Source: Aedes albopictus
Taxonomy: Eukaryota > Arthropoda > Insecta > Diptera > Culicidae
Assembly: GCF_035046485.1 (NCBI RefSeq)
Contig: NC_085137.1
Location: forward strand, 252,486,733 to 252,550,732
DNA length: 64,000 bases
Direction: 5' to 3'
Below, piece after piece: positions 22,882 through 33,599 of this stretch (its first letter is position 1; each line of letters opens with the position of its first letter). The notes below the pieces were generated by a model. It saw only the letters and a list, made by a program, of their open reading frames with translations. It ran no database searches and was not told the origin of the DNA. The translations under genes were made by a program, and so were the position numbers.

Positions 22882-23109
22882 CATAGACAAACAGATAAAT
22901 ACTTCAAATATTTTTTGATTCAAATCATAGTCACGGAAACATGTTCGCCCAATGCTGACTGAGTTTGGCCAACCATCACCTAGGTGGCGGTAGTGGACAA
23001 ATGTCAAACTCGAACAAAAACGATGCACGTCATTTGGTCAAATGTTTAACTAGACCGTTAAATCGGTGTACGATGGGAATTATCAGAGTGTTACATCTGT
23101 TTGTCTGTG
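22882..23109. mobile_element. 228-bp MITE with 7-bp target duplication
   Basis: Termini catagacaaacagat and tctgtttgtctgtg are inverted repeats. CTTCTAC is duplicated at 22875-22881 and 23110-23116. The same family occurs at 52051-52179. Confidence 0.8.
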
Positions 23110-23116
23110 CTTCTAC

Positions 23117-24307
23117 GTTCACCGGTGACGCTCGTATAAAACAACAACCTGCGAACGAAACTGACGGCTGACAGCCGCCCTCTCGCCACAAACCCTTCCT
23201 GAAATTTACAGCACAGGACCAAATCCTCCGAAATCACCGATCGCGCAAAGTCAAAATTAATTAACTTAAAAAGGGTTCGCCTGAAACTGGTTCCGAGCGA
23301 GCTCGATGTTATTGAGGCTTCTCGCGTTTGGTTGGTTAAGGTACTTGCCAGCCAGCCAGTCAGTCAGTCAGTCAGACCCAGAGCTCGGAGCGAACTCCCC
23401 GCCAAGAAGGCGTTGCGCTGGTTGGTTGGCGTGGAACTGACTTCGAGGAAAAATATGAATTTGCAGCTAATAAGCTTACATTTTTCCGAGCAGCCACGCA
23501 GCAACCAGCTGCCGCCGGTGGAACTCAACAAAAGGTACCTCTGCCAACCCAGAGAAAGAGGTATAGGTACAATCGCGCCAACTCGCGCAGTCTTCCAGCT
23601 GAACGAGCACCGACGACGCGACGTGGAGATGGCAATGATTTTGTTTTCGATGTTTTGCATGGGTGAAGGAGGCAGTTGAAAAGTTGTAAACGGGTTATTT
23701 ATTTTATTATTTAACGATACAATGAGCTTTCAATTAGGAATTAGGAATCTGCTGGAAGTTGTGCCATTTGTTAGTGTTATTCTTTTCCCTGGTAGGCGGT
23801 GAATAGGCGTTTGAGAAAGCAAGGATCTCAATTTGCATTGGTTTTTGGTTTAATTTATGATGATATTAATGGTTCTATCGTCGCGAATGCATGTGTTGGT
23901 GGCTCATCGATTATTTTCGGTGTTAAAATCTCGCCGTTCAGCGAGTACCTACGATTTATATATATTTTTTGACTTTATAGTCGTACATATGTCTAGTTTG
24001 TTAAAGTGGAACGGTCCCGGAGGACGGAGTTATTCCGGTGAGTCACGGGGTCAGACTCTTATAATCCTTTTTATAATTGGTTACACAGTGCCCACCAGAC
24101 ATACATAATCTCCGGAAAACCTCCGGAAACAGTAATCCGGAGTTCAAATCCTTTTTTTTGCAGACCTCAAATATTGGCTTAGGTAATTTTTTGTATTACA
24201 AAACTGTTTAATTTGGAATTTTCACCTAAACTGATTATTTCATAATTAAATTAATTAATTATCGATTTTTGCGGCTTAACCAGCCGAATGGAAGTTCTAC
24301 TTTATTC
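23117..24307. other. No gene recognised
   Basis: A GCCA/GTCA microsatellite occupies 23347-23375. The 115-codon frame at 23332-23679 has no domain. The rest is AT-rich. Confidence 0.45.
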
Positions 24308-24525
24308 CAAAAGCTAGACTTTACATATACTGGCGTGAGTGAGAAATGGACAAATTGAGGTGAAATTTGCGAAAAAGTTACTCGTCCTCTCGGTGAGACT
24401 CGAACTCACGACTCCTAGGAGTCGTGAGTTCGAGTCTCACCGAGAGGACGAGTAACTTTTTCGCAAATTTCACCTCAATTCGTCCATTTCTCACTCACGC
24501 CAGTATATGTAAAGTCTAGCTTTTG
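24308..24525. repeat. 218-bp near-perfect palindrome with tRNA T-arm-like sequence
   Basis: Arms 24308-24416 and 24417-24525 are reverse complements with one visible mismatch and no spacer; the centre is actcctaggagt. Each arm contains gtgagttcgagtctcac, which folds as a 5-bp stem with a TTCGAGT loop, like a tRNA T-arm or Pol III B box. Confidence 0.9.
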
Positions 24526-24940
24526 TTTATTTCACTTTTTTCATAAATGTGGGATTCCTTACCACAGAAGTTCCTCCTGTGATTCGTCCAAGGGTTTCGC
24601 CAAGAATGTCTTAATGAATTCCTCCAGGGACTTTTTCAAAACTTCTAGCTACATTTAAGTTCTCCAGGGATTTCTCCAAGGATTCCTCCAGAAACTGCTC
24701 TTGGACTGCACGATGAATTTCTATAGATATTCTTCTTGTGAAACCTCAAGGAATTTCCCTATTACTTTTTTCCAAGAATTCCTCTTAGTATTTCTCCACG
24801 GATTTCTCCGCGGTTTCTTCGATACTTCCTCTAGGAGTTTCTCTATGAATACTAATCCATTATACCCTTCTTTCTCTTTCGGGTAAATGATGTCTATGGC
24901 GATCGAACAAATTTATCAAATGGAGGAGAACGTGCCTCGG

Positions 24941-25101
24941 GGCTGTCCATTAATTACGTAGGGGAATTTTAGTGATTTTCTGACACCCTCTCCCCCCCCT
25001 TGTGAGATTTTTGTATGAAATCCCAAAGATTTTTGAATGGCGCGTAAGATTTCTCAAACTCCCCCTCCCCCCATAAAACCTTACGTAATTAATGGACAGC
25101 C
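24941..25101. mobile_element. 161-bp MITE
   Basis: Terminal inverted repeats ggctgtccattaattacgta and, at the right end, the reverse complement ending ggacagcc. The interior is C-rich. The target duplication is not clear. Confidence 0.8.
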
Positions 25102-25340
25102 TTTCTGTAGCCGACCTACTAATACCTGATACGTGAAAATTATGCCCGCTGGAATTCCTTGAGCAGTTCCTTCTGTGACATCTACATGATTTTTTAACAG
25201 CATTTCTCCAGAAAAAAGCTCTTGAGATTTTCCAAATAATACATGCTGAAGTTCCTACATACATTCAGGTTTTTAAAGATTTTTCCAAGCCTTCTTCAAG
25301 AAATTTATCTGGGAATACGTCTAAAAATCCAGGTCTCCAG

Positions 25341-25593
25341 TTGGCTTTGTGATTAATGCTATTCATCGCCAATCCGGAGACGGCGGGTTCGATTCCCGTT
25401 CTGGTCAGGAAAATTTTCTCGACTCCTTGGGCATAGCGTATCATTGTGCTTGCCTCACAATATACGAATTCATGCAATCGCAGGCAAAGAAAGTCCTTCA
25501 ATTAATAACTGTGGAAGTGCTCAAAGAGCAGTAAGTTGAAAAGTGGCAGGTCAAGTTCCAGTAGGAACGTAGAGCCATACAGAAGGAGAAGAA
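25341..25593 (+). mobile_element. tRNA-derived SINE
   Basis: A-box-like tggctttgtgattaatgc (25342-25359) and a consensus B box gggttcgattccc (25385-25397). The body has ccttgggcatagcgtatcat and aataactgtggaagtgctca, with a gaaggagaagaa tail. It shares body blocks with the SINE at 14732, so both belong to one broad family. Confidence 0.75.
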
Positions 25594-26461
25594 CCTCTAG
25601 AAATTCTTGTTGGGACTCCTTCAAGTATTCTTAAATTTATTCCTTCATAAATTCGTGTTGTAATTTTTCCATGGATACCTCCAGAATTTATTCAGAGATT
25701 TTTTCGAGGCATTCCATCAGATTTCCTCTATTAATTTTTCCAGTAGTTCTATTAAGTGTTCTCAGTGGACATCCTCTTCAAATACCGTATAAGGAATTCT
25801 TGAATGAATCCCAAACGGACTTACTGGAGGAAACCTTTGGAAAATCTCTGAAGGAGCCACATGAGAATTTCGTGGAGGAATCCTAACGGGGATTTTTAAG
25901 AAAATTGCAAAAGGAATTTCTGGAGAAATCTTTTGAAAATTCCCTGTAGAATTCACATCAGGTATTTCTAGAGTATTTCCCCGAAGAGTACCTGCAGGAA
26001 TCCTTGGAAAATCCGCAAAGAGATGCCAACAAAAACTCTTGGAGGAATTCATGTAGTGAAATCCTCAGAGGTAAGAATTTTTGGATTAATTTTAGCATTC
26101 CGAAAGAAATTCCTGGACCAATATTTGGATAAATCTTCTTGGAATTGGTGAATACTGCATGAATCGTTCCAGAGGTATCTCCGGCGATTCCTGTACAAAT
26201 TCTTCCAGCGTTTATTCTAACGAATTCACCAGGAGTTTCTCCAAGAATTCCTATAAGCATTTCTCTTGTTATTTCTTATTTATACATTGATTTCTTTAGG
26301 AATTACTCTTGGATATCTTCAAGAATACGTGCTGGGGTTTCTCAAGCATTTTAACCTGAGATTTCTCCAGTAACTGATTTTGGCAGCCCTTCAAGAATTC
26401 CTGGAGGATTCTCCGCAGGAATTACCTGAGAAATAAGAGCAAAGCTTCCTGGCTTATGTAG

Positions 26462-26520
26462 GGTGTCTACTCATAAGTCAAAATAAAATTTCCTGAATTT
26501 TCCAGGTTTTTCCAGAGAAT
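26462..26520 (+). mobile_element. Lone terminus of the GGGTGTCTAC element family
   Basis: gggtgtctactcataag followed by ttttccaggtttttccag matches the left end of the element at 48058; no right end is nearby. Confidence 0.5.
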
Positions 26521-27660
26521 ATTTGGAAAGTTTCTGCAGGTCGGACTCGATTATCCGGAGTCAGATTCTGAAGCTTTCCAAGCATATATCTGGCAAACGG
26601 AATGATGTGCAAAGCTGATTTTTTGTTGGTTAGTAATCAAAGGTTACACAGGTTGAACATCTTTCAAGATTTCTGAGAGTTCTTCCTGGGATTTTTACCA
26701 GCATTCCTTCCTGAATTTCCACAGAAATTTTTCCAGATCTAGAGAAGTTTTTCACTGTCAGAGTACCTCCCGATATTTCTTCCAGAGATTCTCCAATTTG
26801 CTTCCAGATTCGTCCAGAAGATCCATCCAAAATTATTCAAAGTTCCTTCACGAATGCCACTTCTGAGATAGCTTTCCAACAGTTTATCTCGGGTTTTTTA
26901 CCAAAAGTTTTCCGATATTTCTCTTGGATTCCTTCGGGATTTTTTCTGTAGTTTCTGTCGAGATTTCTTCAATAAGGCTTTGTGGAGTTTCTCGCAAGAT
27001 TTCACTTGGATTCCAGGACCAAATCCGGGAGGAATCTACTGAGAGAAGTTCCTGGAGAAACTCCGAGAGAATTCTTAGGTAAAACTTCGAAACCCCGCGA
27101 GAACCTTAAAGAAATATTCCAGCAGAAACGGCTGTAGGTACCCGAGCCTTCCAAATAAACGAATAAGTAAAAAAAAAAAGAAACGGCCGTGGACAACCAG
27201 GAAAAAACTCTAGGAGAAAACTAGCATAAATATGTTGAAGATATTACATATTACTTTGGAATAAATCTCGAGAGGAACTTCTGCAGAAAAATCGTGAAAA
27301 CTTCTTAAGAAATCCTTGGAGGAACTCTAGTAAAAATCCTAGGAATAACTCCTGTAGCAACTCTGAGAGAAATTCTGGAAAGATTTCACGGGGAAGTCTC
27401 AAGAGGAACACCGAAAGGAATCGCTTAGAATCTCCAGGAAGAATCCCAAGAGAAATTGTAGGAGAAAATTTGCGACAACTTCTACGATTTATTCTGGTAG
27501 AAATTTTTATAGAGAATTCGGGATGAATTCTCGTAGAAATCCTACGGACATTACTTTGAGCAAACTGCAGGAGGAACTCCGGGAAAAATCTCACGAGGGT
27601 CTCAGGGAGCAATACAGGAAGAAATTTTTAGAAAGTTCTAAAACCAAAACCCTGACGGGA

Positions 27661-28331
27661 TTCCGTCAACAATCCTTGTAGCGGAATTTCAATATGGATT
27701 TTAGGTTCCAGCTCCAACCACGTCCATGTGGCATTTGCAGCATCTTATCGGAATCGCCGGCTTGGCGGAAATATCTGCTATGTCTAGGAGGCCTCCTTGT
27801 GCCCAGATTCCTTCTTGATATAACCGGCAAAGCGGGTATTTTCGGCCTATTGCAGTATTTTAACAGCAGCAAAAACGGTTATTGCATTATAACCCGACGG
27901 TTTCGGTCATATATTTACTTATATAGCCTTTCTCAAGGATTCTAGAAATATATTTTAAACAGTTTTCGTTTTACAAAGTCTTGATTAAGTTGTCTTGTGA
28001 GTAATCATTCAGATAAATGTTTAACGTCTTCACGAAACCACAAGGTACCAGTAAGAATGTGCAGCATTACGGAAAAATATTTGTTTTGATAATTTGTTCT
28101 TACTACACACTTAGAAAAAATCACCGAATTCGGTAATGTTTACCGAAATCTCAACCGTTAAGTTTGATTACCGGAAAAATCGGTACAACTGGTAAAATTT
28201 ACCGAACTTCGTTGGAGTTTGAGAGATAAACGACAACATTTTACCGAAATTTTGTAATATGTAAATGTAAAATTCATTACCGAACGGTCATCAGTTGAGA
28301 TTTCAAACATATAAGATACAAGAAAACACTA
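27661..28331. other. No gene recognised; possible MITE near the gap
   Basis: The frame at 27694-27945 has no domain. From about 28103 several copies of ttaccgaa/ttcggtaa in both orientations suggest a MITE cut off by the gap. Confidence 0.4.
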
Positions 28332-28831
28332 NNNNNNNNNNNNNNNNNNNNNNNNNNNNNNNNNNNNNNNNNNNNNNNNNNNNNNNNNNNNNNNNNNNNN
28401 NNNNNNNNNNNNNNNNNNNNNNNNNNNNNNNNNNNNNNNNNNNNNNNNNNNNNNNNNNNNNNNNNNNNNNNNNNNNNNNNNNNNNNNNNNNNNNNNNNNN
28501 NNNNNNNNNNNNNNNNNNNNNNNNNNNNNNNNNNNNNNNNNNNNNNNNNNNNNNNNNNNNNNNNNNNNNNNNNNNNNNNNNNNNNNNNNNNNNNNNNNNN
28601 NNNNNNNNNNNNNNNNNNNNNNNNNNNNNNNNNNNNNNNNNNNNNNNNNNNNNNNNNNNNNNNNNNNNNNNNNNNNNNNNNNNNNNNNNNNNNNNNNNNN
28701 NNNNNNNNNNNNNNNNNNNNNNNNNNNNNNNNNNNNNNNNNNNNNNNNNNNNNNNNNNNNNNNNNNNNNNNNNNNNNNNNNNNNNNNNNNNNNNNNNNNN
28801 NNNNNNNNNNNNNNNNNNNNNNNNNNNNNNN
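28332..28831. other. Assembly gap (500 N)
   Basis: Exactly 500 N, a conventional placeholder for unknown length. It removes the RNase H end and 3' LTR of copia element 1. Confidence 1.
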
Positions 28832-30146
28832 CGCCCGCCCAGTCCGCATCCGCATAACCAACCAGCTTGCCTTCAGGATCTCCGTATCTTAACTCCCAAT
28901 GCTTTGTACCTTTCAGGTAGCGGACCACTCGTTTGGCTGCCACCCAATCGGCTTCCGTTGGTGCACACACGCTTCTCCCCAAAATGGACACACTTGCAGC
29001 GATATCCGGTCTCGCGCAGACAGCAACGTACAGCAACGCTCCCACCAGACTCCTGTATTGCGTGTTCGTCTTCAACGGAGGACTGTCTTCTCTGGTCTTG
29101 ATGAATCCATCCTCCATCGGGGTTTTCGCGAATTTTGCGTCACCCAGACCGAATCTATCAGCGATCCGATCTATGTAGCTTTCCAGCGAAATGCCGTACT
29201 TACCACCTTCCTTTCGGACTTCCATTCCCAGGAAATAGTTCGCGTCTCCTAGGTCGGCCATCTCGAACTCTTTGCTCAGGGCCGCGTAGACCTTTTCGAT
29301 CTCCTCCTCGCTGTCGCAACCGACCAGAATATCATCGACGTAGACCAACAAGTAGATGCGCCTCCCGTTGACGACCTTCGTGTAAAGACATGGATCAGCT
29401 CGACTTTGCTTGAATTTGAGCCCCAGAAGCACAGCATGCAGACGATGATTCCAGCACCGAGCCGACTGTTTCAGCCCGTAAATGCTCTTCACCAGCTTAC
29501 ACACCTTCCTCTCCTGTCCTGCGACCTCGAAGCCACCCGGCTGCCGCATGTACAGCTCCTCTTCCAGAGTGCCGTACAAATACGCCGTCTTTACGTCGAA
29601 GTGTTTCAGGATCAAGTTCCGTTTCGATGCGATGGCCAGAAGCGTCCGCAGCGTCGTCTGCTTGATGACCGGTGCAAACACCTCGTCGTAGTCCTGGCCG
29701 TATTTCTGGTTGAAACCCTGGGCGACCAGACGAGCCTTGTACTTCACAGCCTCTCCAGCAGCGTTCCGTTTGATCTTGTAGACCCACTTGCACCCAACTG
29801 GCTTCCGTTCAGGCGGGGGGTCCACCAGCTTCCACGTTCTGTTCTCCTCGTGAGACCGCAGCTCTTCCATCATGGCCCTTCTCCACTCAGCACTCTTTTC
29901 GCAGCTCAAGGCTTCCTGAAGCGTTCTCGGCTCCATCTCCTCCTCTGGGGGAAGAGTGCCTGCCACGAAAATTTCCTCAATCAGACGCCGTGGAGCTATA
30001 CCCTTCGTTGACCGTTGAGACCTTCTTGCGATTTCGTCCATAGGAAAACCATGGAATGAACCTTCAGACGCTACTGAATACTCGGAAACGTCCAACTGCT
30101 CTTCATCCGATTCTTCTTCATCACTACTTTCTTCGGAACAATTTCT
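28832..30146 (-). CDS. Copia reverse transcriptase / RNase H, truncated by gap
   Basis: Opens with an acidic Glu/Ser/Asp linker, then the copia RT domain: WKLVDPP, CKWVYKIKRN, YKARLVAQGFNQKYG, DEVFAPVIKQTTLRTLL, KTAYLYGTLEEELYMRQPGGF, LKQSARCWN and the catalytic YVDDILVG. An SLVGALLYVAVCARPD connection follows. RNase H begins with YADADWAG and is cut by the gap. No stop is visible in this part. It has no ATG of its own; it is the -1/+1-shifted continuation of the upstream polyprotein. It makes element cDNA inside virus-like particles. Confidence 0.85.
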
Positions 30147-32353
30147 TCAATTTTCTTCCCGTCAAGCGAAATAATGACTTCTTCTTTCTTCATTTCAGGA
30201 ACCACTGACACTTCTACTTTGTCCTCAGGAGATTCCAGTTCCTCCTGGCGCCCGTGGGGCACTTCTTCTTCACGCACTTCCACGAACTTCGCATCCCGAC
30301 TTATCAGGACCGTATCGTTCTCGGGATTCAGGAAACGATATGCTTTTCTCCCCTCCGCGTAACCGACGAAGACCAACTTCACTGCTTTCGGATCCAACTT
30401 TCTTCGTTTCTCCTTTGGTACATGAACGTACGCCTCCGAACCGAAAACGCGCAGATGAACATACGACGGTTTCTTGCCGTGCCACAACTCGTACGGTGTC
30501 TTCTCACGAACCGACGATGGAAGACGATTTTGTAAATAGTTCGCCGTGTTCAAAGCCTCACCCCAATACCTCTTGTCCAAGCCCGACTCGAGAAGCAAGC
30601 AACGAACCATTTCGACTTCGTACCGATTCTTCCTTTCCGCTTTACCGTTTTGCTGCGGCGAGTACGGTGCGGTTTGCTGCAAGACGATCCCGTTCACGGC
30701 CAAAAACTGCTTGAACGCGGTGCTCGAGTATTCTCCTCCTCCGTCCGTACGAATGATACGAGGATACCGGCCGAACTGATTCTTCACCAGACTGCAATAC
30801 TCACGCACTTTCATATCAACTTCTGACTTCGCCTTCAACAAATATACCACTGTGTAACCGCTGTAGTCGTCCACCAGAGTAACGTAGAATCGATTACCGC
30901 TGGATGTGGCAACTTCCATTGGACCACCGACGTCCGAGTGCACAAGATCTCCGACCGCTGACGATTTACTCTGGGACTGCTTCGGAAACGAACTCCGACT
31001 CATCTTCCCTTTCAAACAAACGCCGCAGACGCAATTCACACTGCACTTCTGAAGCTTCAGACCGAATCCCAATTCGTGTCGCACTATCTTCGCTACTGCT
31101 TCCGGATCACGATGACCGAGCCTACGGTGCCACAAATGCTCGCACAATTCTGGATGGTTCACAGTCGACGCCAGTGCTTGCTCCGGGAACTGCTTCAGTC
31201 GGTATAACCCACCGCTCCTCTCGCCTACCAGGACTGCTTCCTTGTCACGAAGGACTCGACAACCCGTTTTCTCGAATACTACACTGTACCCAAGATCACA
31301 AATCTTACCTACGGACAGCAAGTTACCTGCGAGGGACGGTACGTGGTACACGTCGTTCAGCGTAACGTTCATCCGGACACCACTTCCTGTTATCGACGCC
31401 ACCTTTCCGGTTCCAGAACCACCGGACTTGATGCAGGTTCCGTCGGCCAGACAGATTTCCGCACTTTTGCTTCGATCCACGTTGTTCAGCAGCTTCACGT
31501 CACTCGTCATGTGCGAGGTCGCTCCGGAATCCAGGTACCACTTTCCGGACTCGCACGGAGTCGCCGCGACCAAACACATTTCCATCACTCCACTGGACAC
31601 TTCAGCTACCATGTTCGCTTTTCCCGTGTCTTTCACTTTGTCCCTGTCCGACTGCTCCTTCCTCTTCGGACAGTCACGTTGGAAATGTCCGGGCTGGTGA
31701 CAATGATGGCACACAACACTTTTCTTCTTCCTTTCGAATTTGTTTTTGCCACTCATTATCTTCAGAGCCTTTTCACTGCTCTCCGCACCACCCCCACACA
31801 CTTGTCGTCGACGCCATTCTTCGCGCAATTTGCTCTTCACAAATTCGACAGTCACTTCCGCCTCCGGTCGACTCTCAATCACGTTAATGAGGCTACCGTA
31901 CGACATCGGAAGGCTCGAAAGAATTAACGCCATAAACACTCTGTCCTTTAGTCCTTCCCCCATCACTTCCAACTGATTGTGCAATGCCGTCATGTCGTTC
32001 AGATGGTCCAGCAAATTGCCCTCTTCCGATAGCCGCATCGAGCACAATTTTCGCAGCACGTGCAAAGTAGATGACAGTGACGACTCTTCATGAATTTTCT
32101 TCAACGAGTCCCACATCTCCTTTGCAGTCGTCTTCCTGATGATGTGCACGAGTTGTGTATCCTCCACAGCCAGACCGATCATGGCCCGAGCTTTCCCGTC
32201 CTTCAGGGTCCAGTCGGCCGTCGGCGTACCGGGCTTTTCTTCCACCACAACACTGAACAGTTCCTCCTTCACCAGGAAAAGTTCCATCTTGAACTTCCAC
32301 ACCGCGAAATTATTGTCATTCAATTTTTCGAACGATACTTTTACGTCCGCCAT
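30071..32353 (-). CDS. Copia gag-protease-integrase polyprotein (frameshifted before RT)
   Basis: The ATG at 32353 (MADVKVSFEKLND) starts Gag; an open frame continues 18 bases upstream but has no ATG. In order: a UBN2-like Gag region (residues ~1-190), a CCHC zinc knuckle CHHCHQPGHFQRDC (~210), aspartic protease WYLDSGATSHM (~275), the integrase zinc-binding HxxxxH/CxxC region (~410-450), and a D,D-35-E core with LVHSDVGGPM, IIRTDGGGEYSS and NGKAERKNR, all three catalytic residues present. The polyprotein packages, processes and integrates element cDNA. The frame ends at 30071. The RT frame, entered after a TGA at 30147-30149, carries on, so a single indel near 30080-30145 is the only visible lesion. 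Copia elements normally use one ORF, making a lesion likelier than programmed frameshifting. Confidence 0.85.
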   Translation of the reverse strand: MADVKVSFEKLNDNNFAVWKFKMELFLVKEELFSVVVEEKPGTPTADWTLKDGKARAMIGLAVEDTQLVHIIRKTTAKEMWDSLKKIHEESSLSSTLHVLRKLCSMRLSEEGNLLDHLNDMTALHNQLEVMGEGLKDRVFMALILSSLPMSYGSLINVIESRPEAEVTVEFVKSKLREEWRRRQVCGGGAESSEKALKIMSGKNKFERKKKSVVCHHCHQPGHFQRDCPKRKEQSDRDKVKDTGKANMVAEVSSGVMEMCLVAATPCESGKWYLDSGATSHMTSDVKLLNNVDRSKSAEICLADGTCIKSGGSGTGKVASITGSGVRMNVTLNDVYHVPSLAGNLLSVGKICDLGYSVVFEKTGCRVLRDKEAVLVGERSGGLYRLKQFPEQALASTVNHPELCEHLWHRRLGHRDPEAVAKIVRHELGFGLKLQKCSVNCVCGVCLKGKMSRSSFPKQSQSKSSAVGDLVHSDVGGPMEVATSSGNRFYVTLVDDYSGYTVVYLLKAKSEVDMKVREYCSLVKNQFGRYPRIIRTDGGGEYSSTAFKQFLAVNGIVLQQTAPYSPQQNGKAERKNRYEVEMVRCLLLESGLDKRYWGEALNTANYLQNRLPSSVREKTPYELWHGKKPSYVHLRVFGSEAYVHVPKEKRRKLDPKAVKLVFVGYAEGRKAYRFLNPENDTVLISRDAKFVEVREEEVPHGRQEELESPEDKVEVSVVPEMKKEEVIISLDGKKIEEIVPKKVVMKKNRMKSSWTFPSIQ

Positions 32354-32472
32354 GTTGCTTCTCACACACACGCGTCGTCGCTACCGAACCGAAAAATTTT
32401 CCACGAGATGCAACTTCGATTCCATCGGAAGATTGTTCCTACAGCTTCCACTACACTACCGGGACCATAACC

Positions 32473-32742
32473 TATTGGGCCGTTCTTTCTATAAACAGCG
32501 GAAACTATAGTGCAGGAAACTACTGTAGAGAAATAACTTTATTAATTAAAATACTAGAGCTAATCGACCACGAACGTGTTCACACATGAATGGCGTTTCA
32601 CTGAATGAAAAACACATTGATGAATGGCGCGCAAGGGAATCGCGCCGCCGCAGCAGGCGGTGATTTGTGCTGCCAGATGCGAAAGCTCACAGTTGTCAGC
32701 ACATCCGTAACGGCTAGAGCATCTTGATCGTTGCTCCATCCA
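32473..32742 (-). repeat. 5' LTR of copia element 1
   Basis: About 270 bp, minus strand TGGATGGAGC...GGCCCAATA. An AATAAAG signal lies at about 32540. The right edge is inferred from where the flanking duplicated segment begins; the partner LTR is not visible. Confidence 0.65.
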
Positions 32743-33174
32743 ATAGTACATTGTATGAGATCTGCAATTTTAAAGTTTTGTACAAAGAGGATTCAAAAAT
32801 AAGAACACATTTTTACTGTTTTATTTATATAGCCAGAAAAAGTAAACCGATTTCAATTATTTTTTTCTGTTTGTAAAGTATGCAAGTCAAAATGTTGTGT
32901 AAAAATTTCATTCAATTTTATCTAGCCGTTACAAAGTTCTATTTTCTTATGTGGCACCCGGTCAGTTTTTTTTCATATTCAAACTGCTACAGGTTCAAAA
33001 GTATTCATACAAAATGGCTCAAAATTTAACTAAGAACGTATTTTTATAATAGTATAATACTGTAAAATTTTCATAAGAATCGGAGCAGTATTGGTAGTTC
33101 TATAATCAAAATTGTGCTTTACTGTCCTTAAATTGCCGAAATTTTATTATGGAGCGTTTTGTACAAAACTTTAA
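32743..33174 (+). repeat. Segment H copy 1, left part
   Basis: Near-identical to 40598-41022. It begins aatagtacattgtatgagat and is interrupted at a TTAA by the foldback element; the remainder is 37348-38272. Its ends gagatctgcaattttaaag and ctttaaaattacagatctc are inverted repeats, so a MITE forms its left portion. Confidence 0.9.
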
Positions 33175-33599
33175 CCCACCATCAGTCGCTTGCGTGTACT
33201 GAGTACACGCATCTCAGAAAAATGCAAAAAAAATAATCGAAATTCGCACCAAATTGAACCGGGTGTTGGTCCTATTCCAAGATCCACTCTTCTTCTTGTT
33301 AGTAAGGCAGAAAAAAAATGAAAAAATGCACGGAAAGTACTCGAAAAAATACGTAATTCTAACCTCTCATTTTAAATGTGTACTCAGTACACCGGCGCGA
33401 CCGCTGGTGTAACTTTTTTTTTGAACCAGACCGTTACACGAGCGGTCGCGTCGTGTACTCAGTACACGGCATACGCTTTCAATTATGGTTTATATGCTTT
33501 ACTAGATACAATGTTGGTGTCTTCAGCAAAAATGTCCAGCTGGATAATGCGCGTCTGATAGTGGACATGTGGAACCGGTCAACACGATCTGGTCCTGTC

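Larger units (their letters stand above)
24560..27660. repeat. Diverged minisatellite field (TTCCTCCAGGAATT-type)
   Basis: Irregular repeats of motifs such as ttcctccaggaattc, ttcttcaagaattcc and their reverse complements run through most of this interval with poor periodicity. Frames here arise from repeat composition. It is interrupted by a MITE at 24941-25101, a SINE at 25341-25593 and a lone gggtgtctactc terminus at 26462. Confidence 0.75.
28832..32742 (-). mobile_element. Ty1/copia LTR retrotransposon, element 1 (3' end in gap)
   Basis: Order on the minus strand: 5' LTR (32742-32473), primer-binding region (32472 downward, ggttatggtcccggtag), gag-protease-integrase frame, reverse transcriptase, then the gap. 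Integrase before RT is the copia order. Only one frame break is visible, so this is the least decayed element of the window. Its 5' LTR abuts segment H copy 1 exactly. Confidence 0.9.

Noticed and set aside
24397..24437. tRNA gene in the palindrome
   Set aside because: Only the T-arm part is tRNA-like; the palindromic symmetry excludes a normal cloverleaf.
30071..30146. Programmed ribosomal frameshift in copia element 1
   Set aside because: Copia elements usually have one ORF, and no slippery heptamer with a following pseudoknot was evident; a simple indel is likelier.
30904..31927. Long plus-strand frames opposite copia element 1
   Set aside because: Antisense shadows of the gag-protease-integrase polyprotein, which has clear catalytic motifs on the minus strand.
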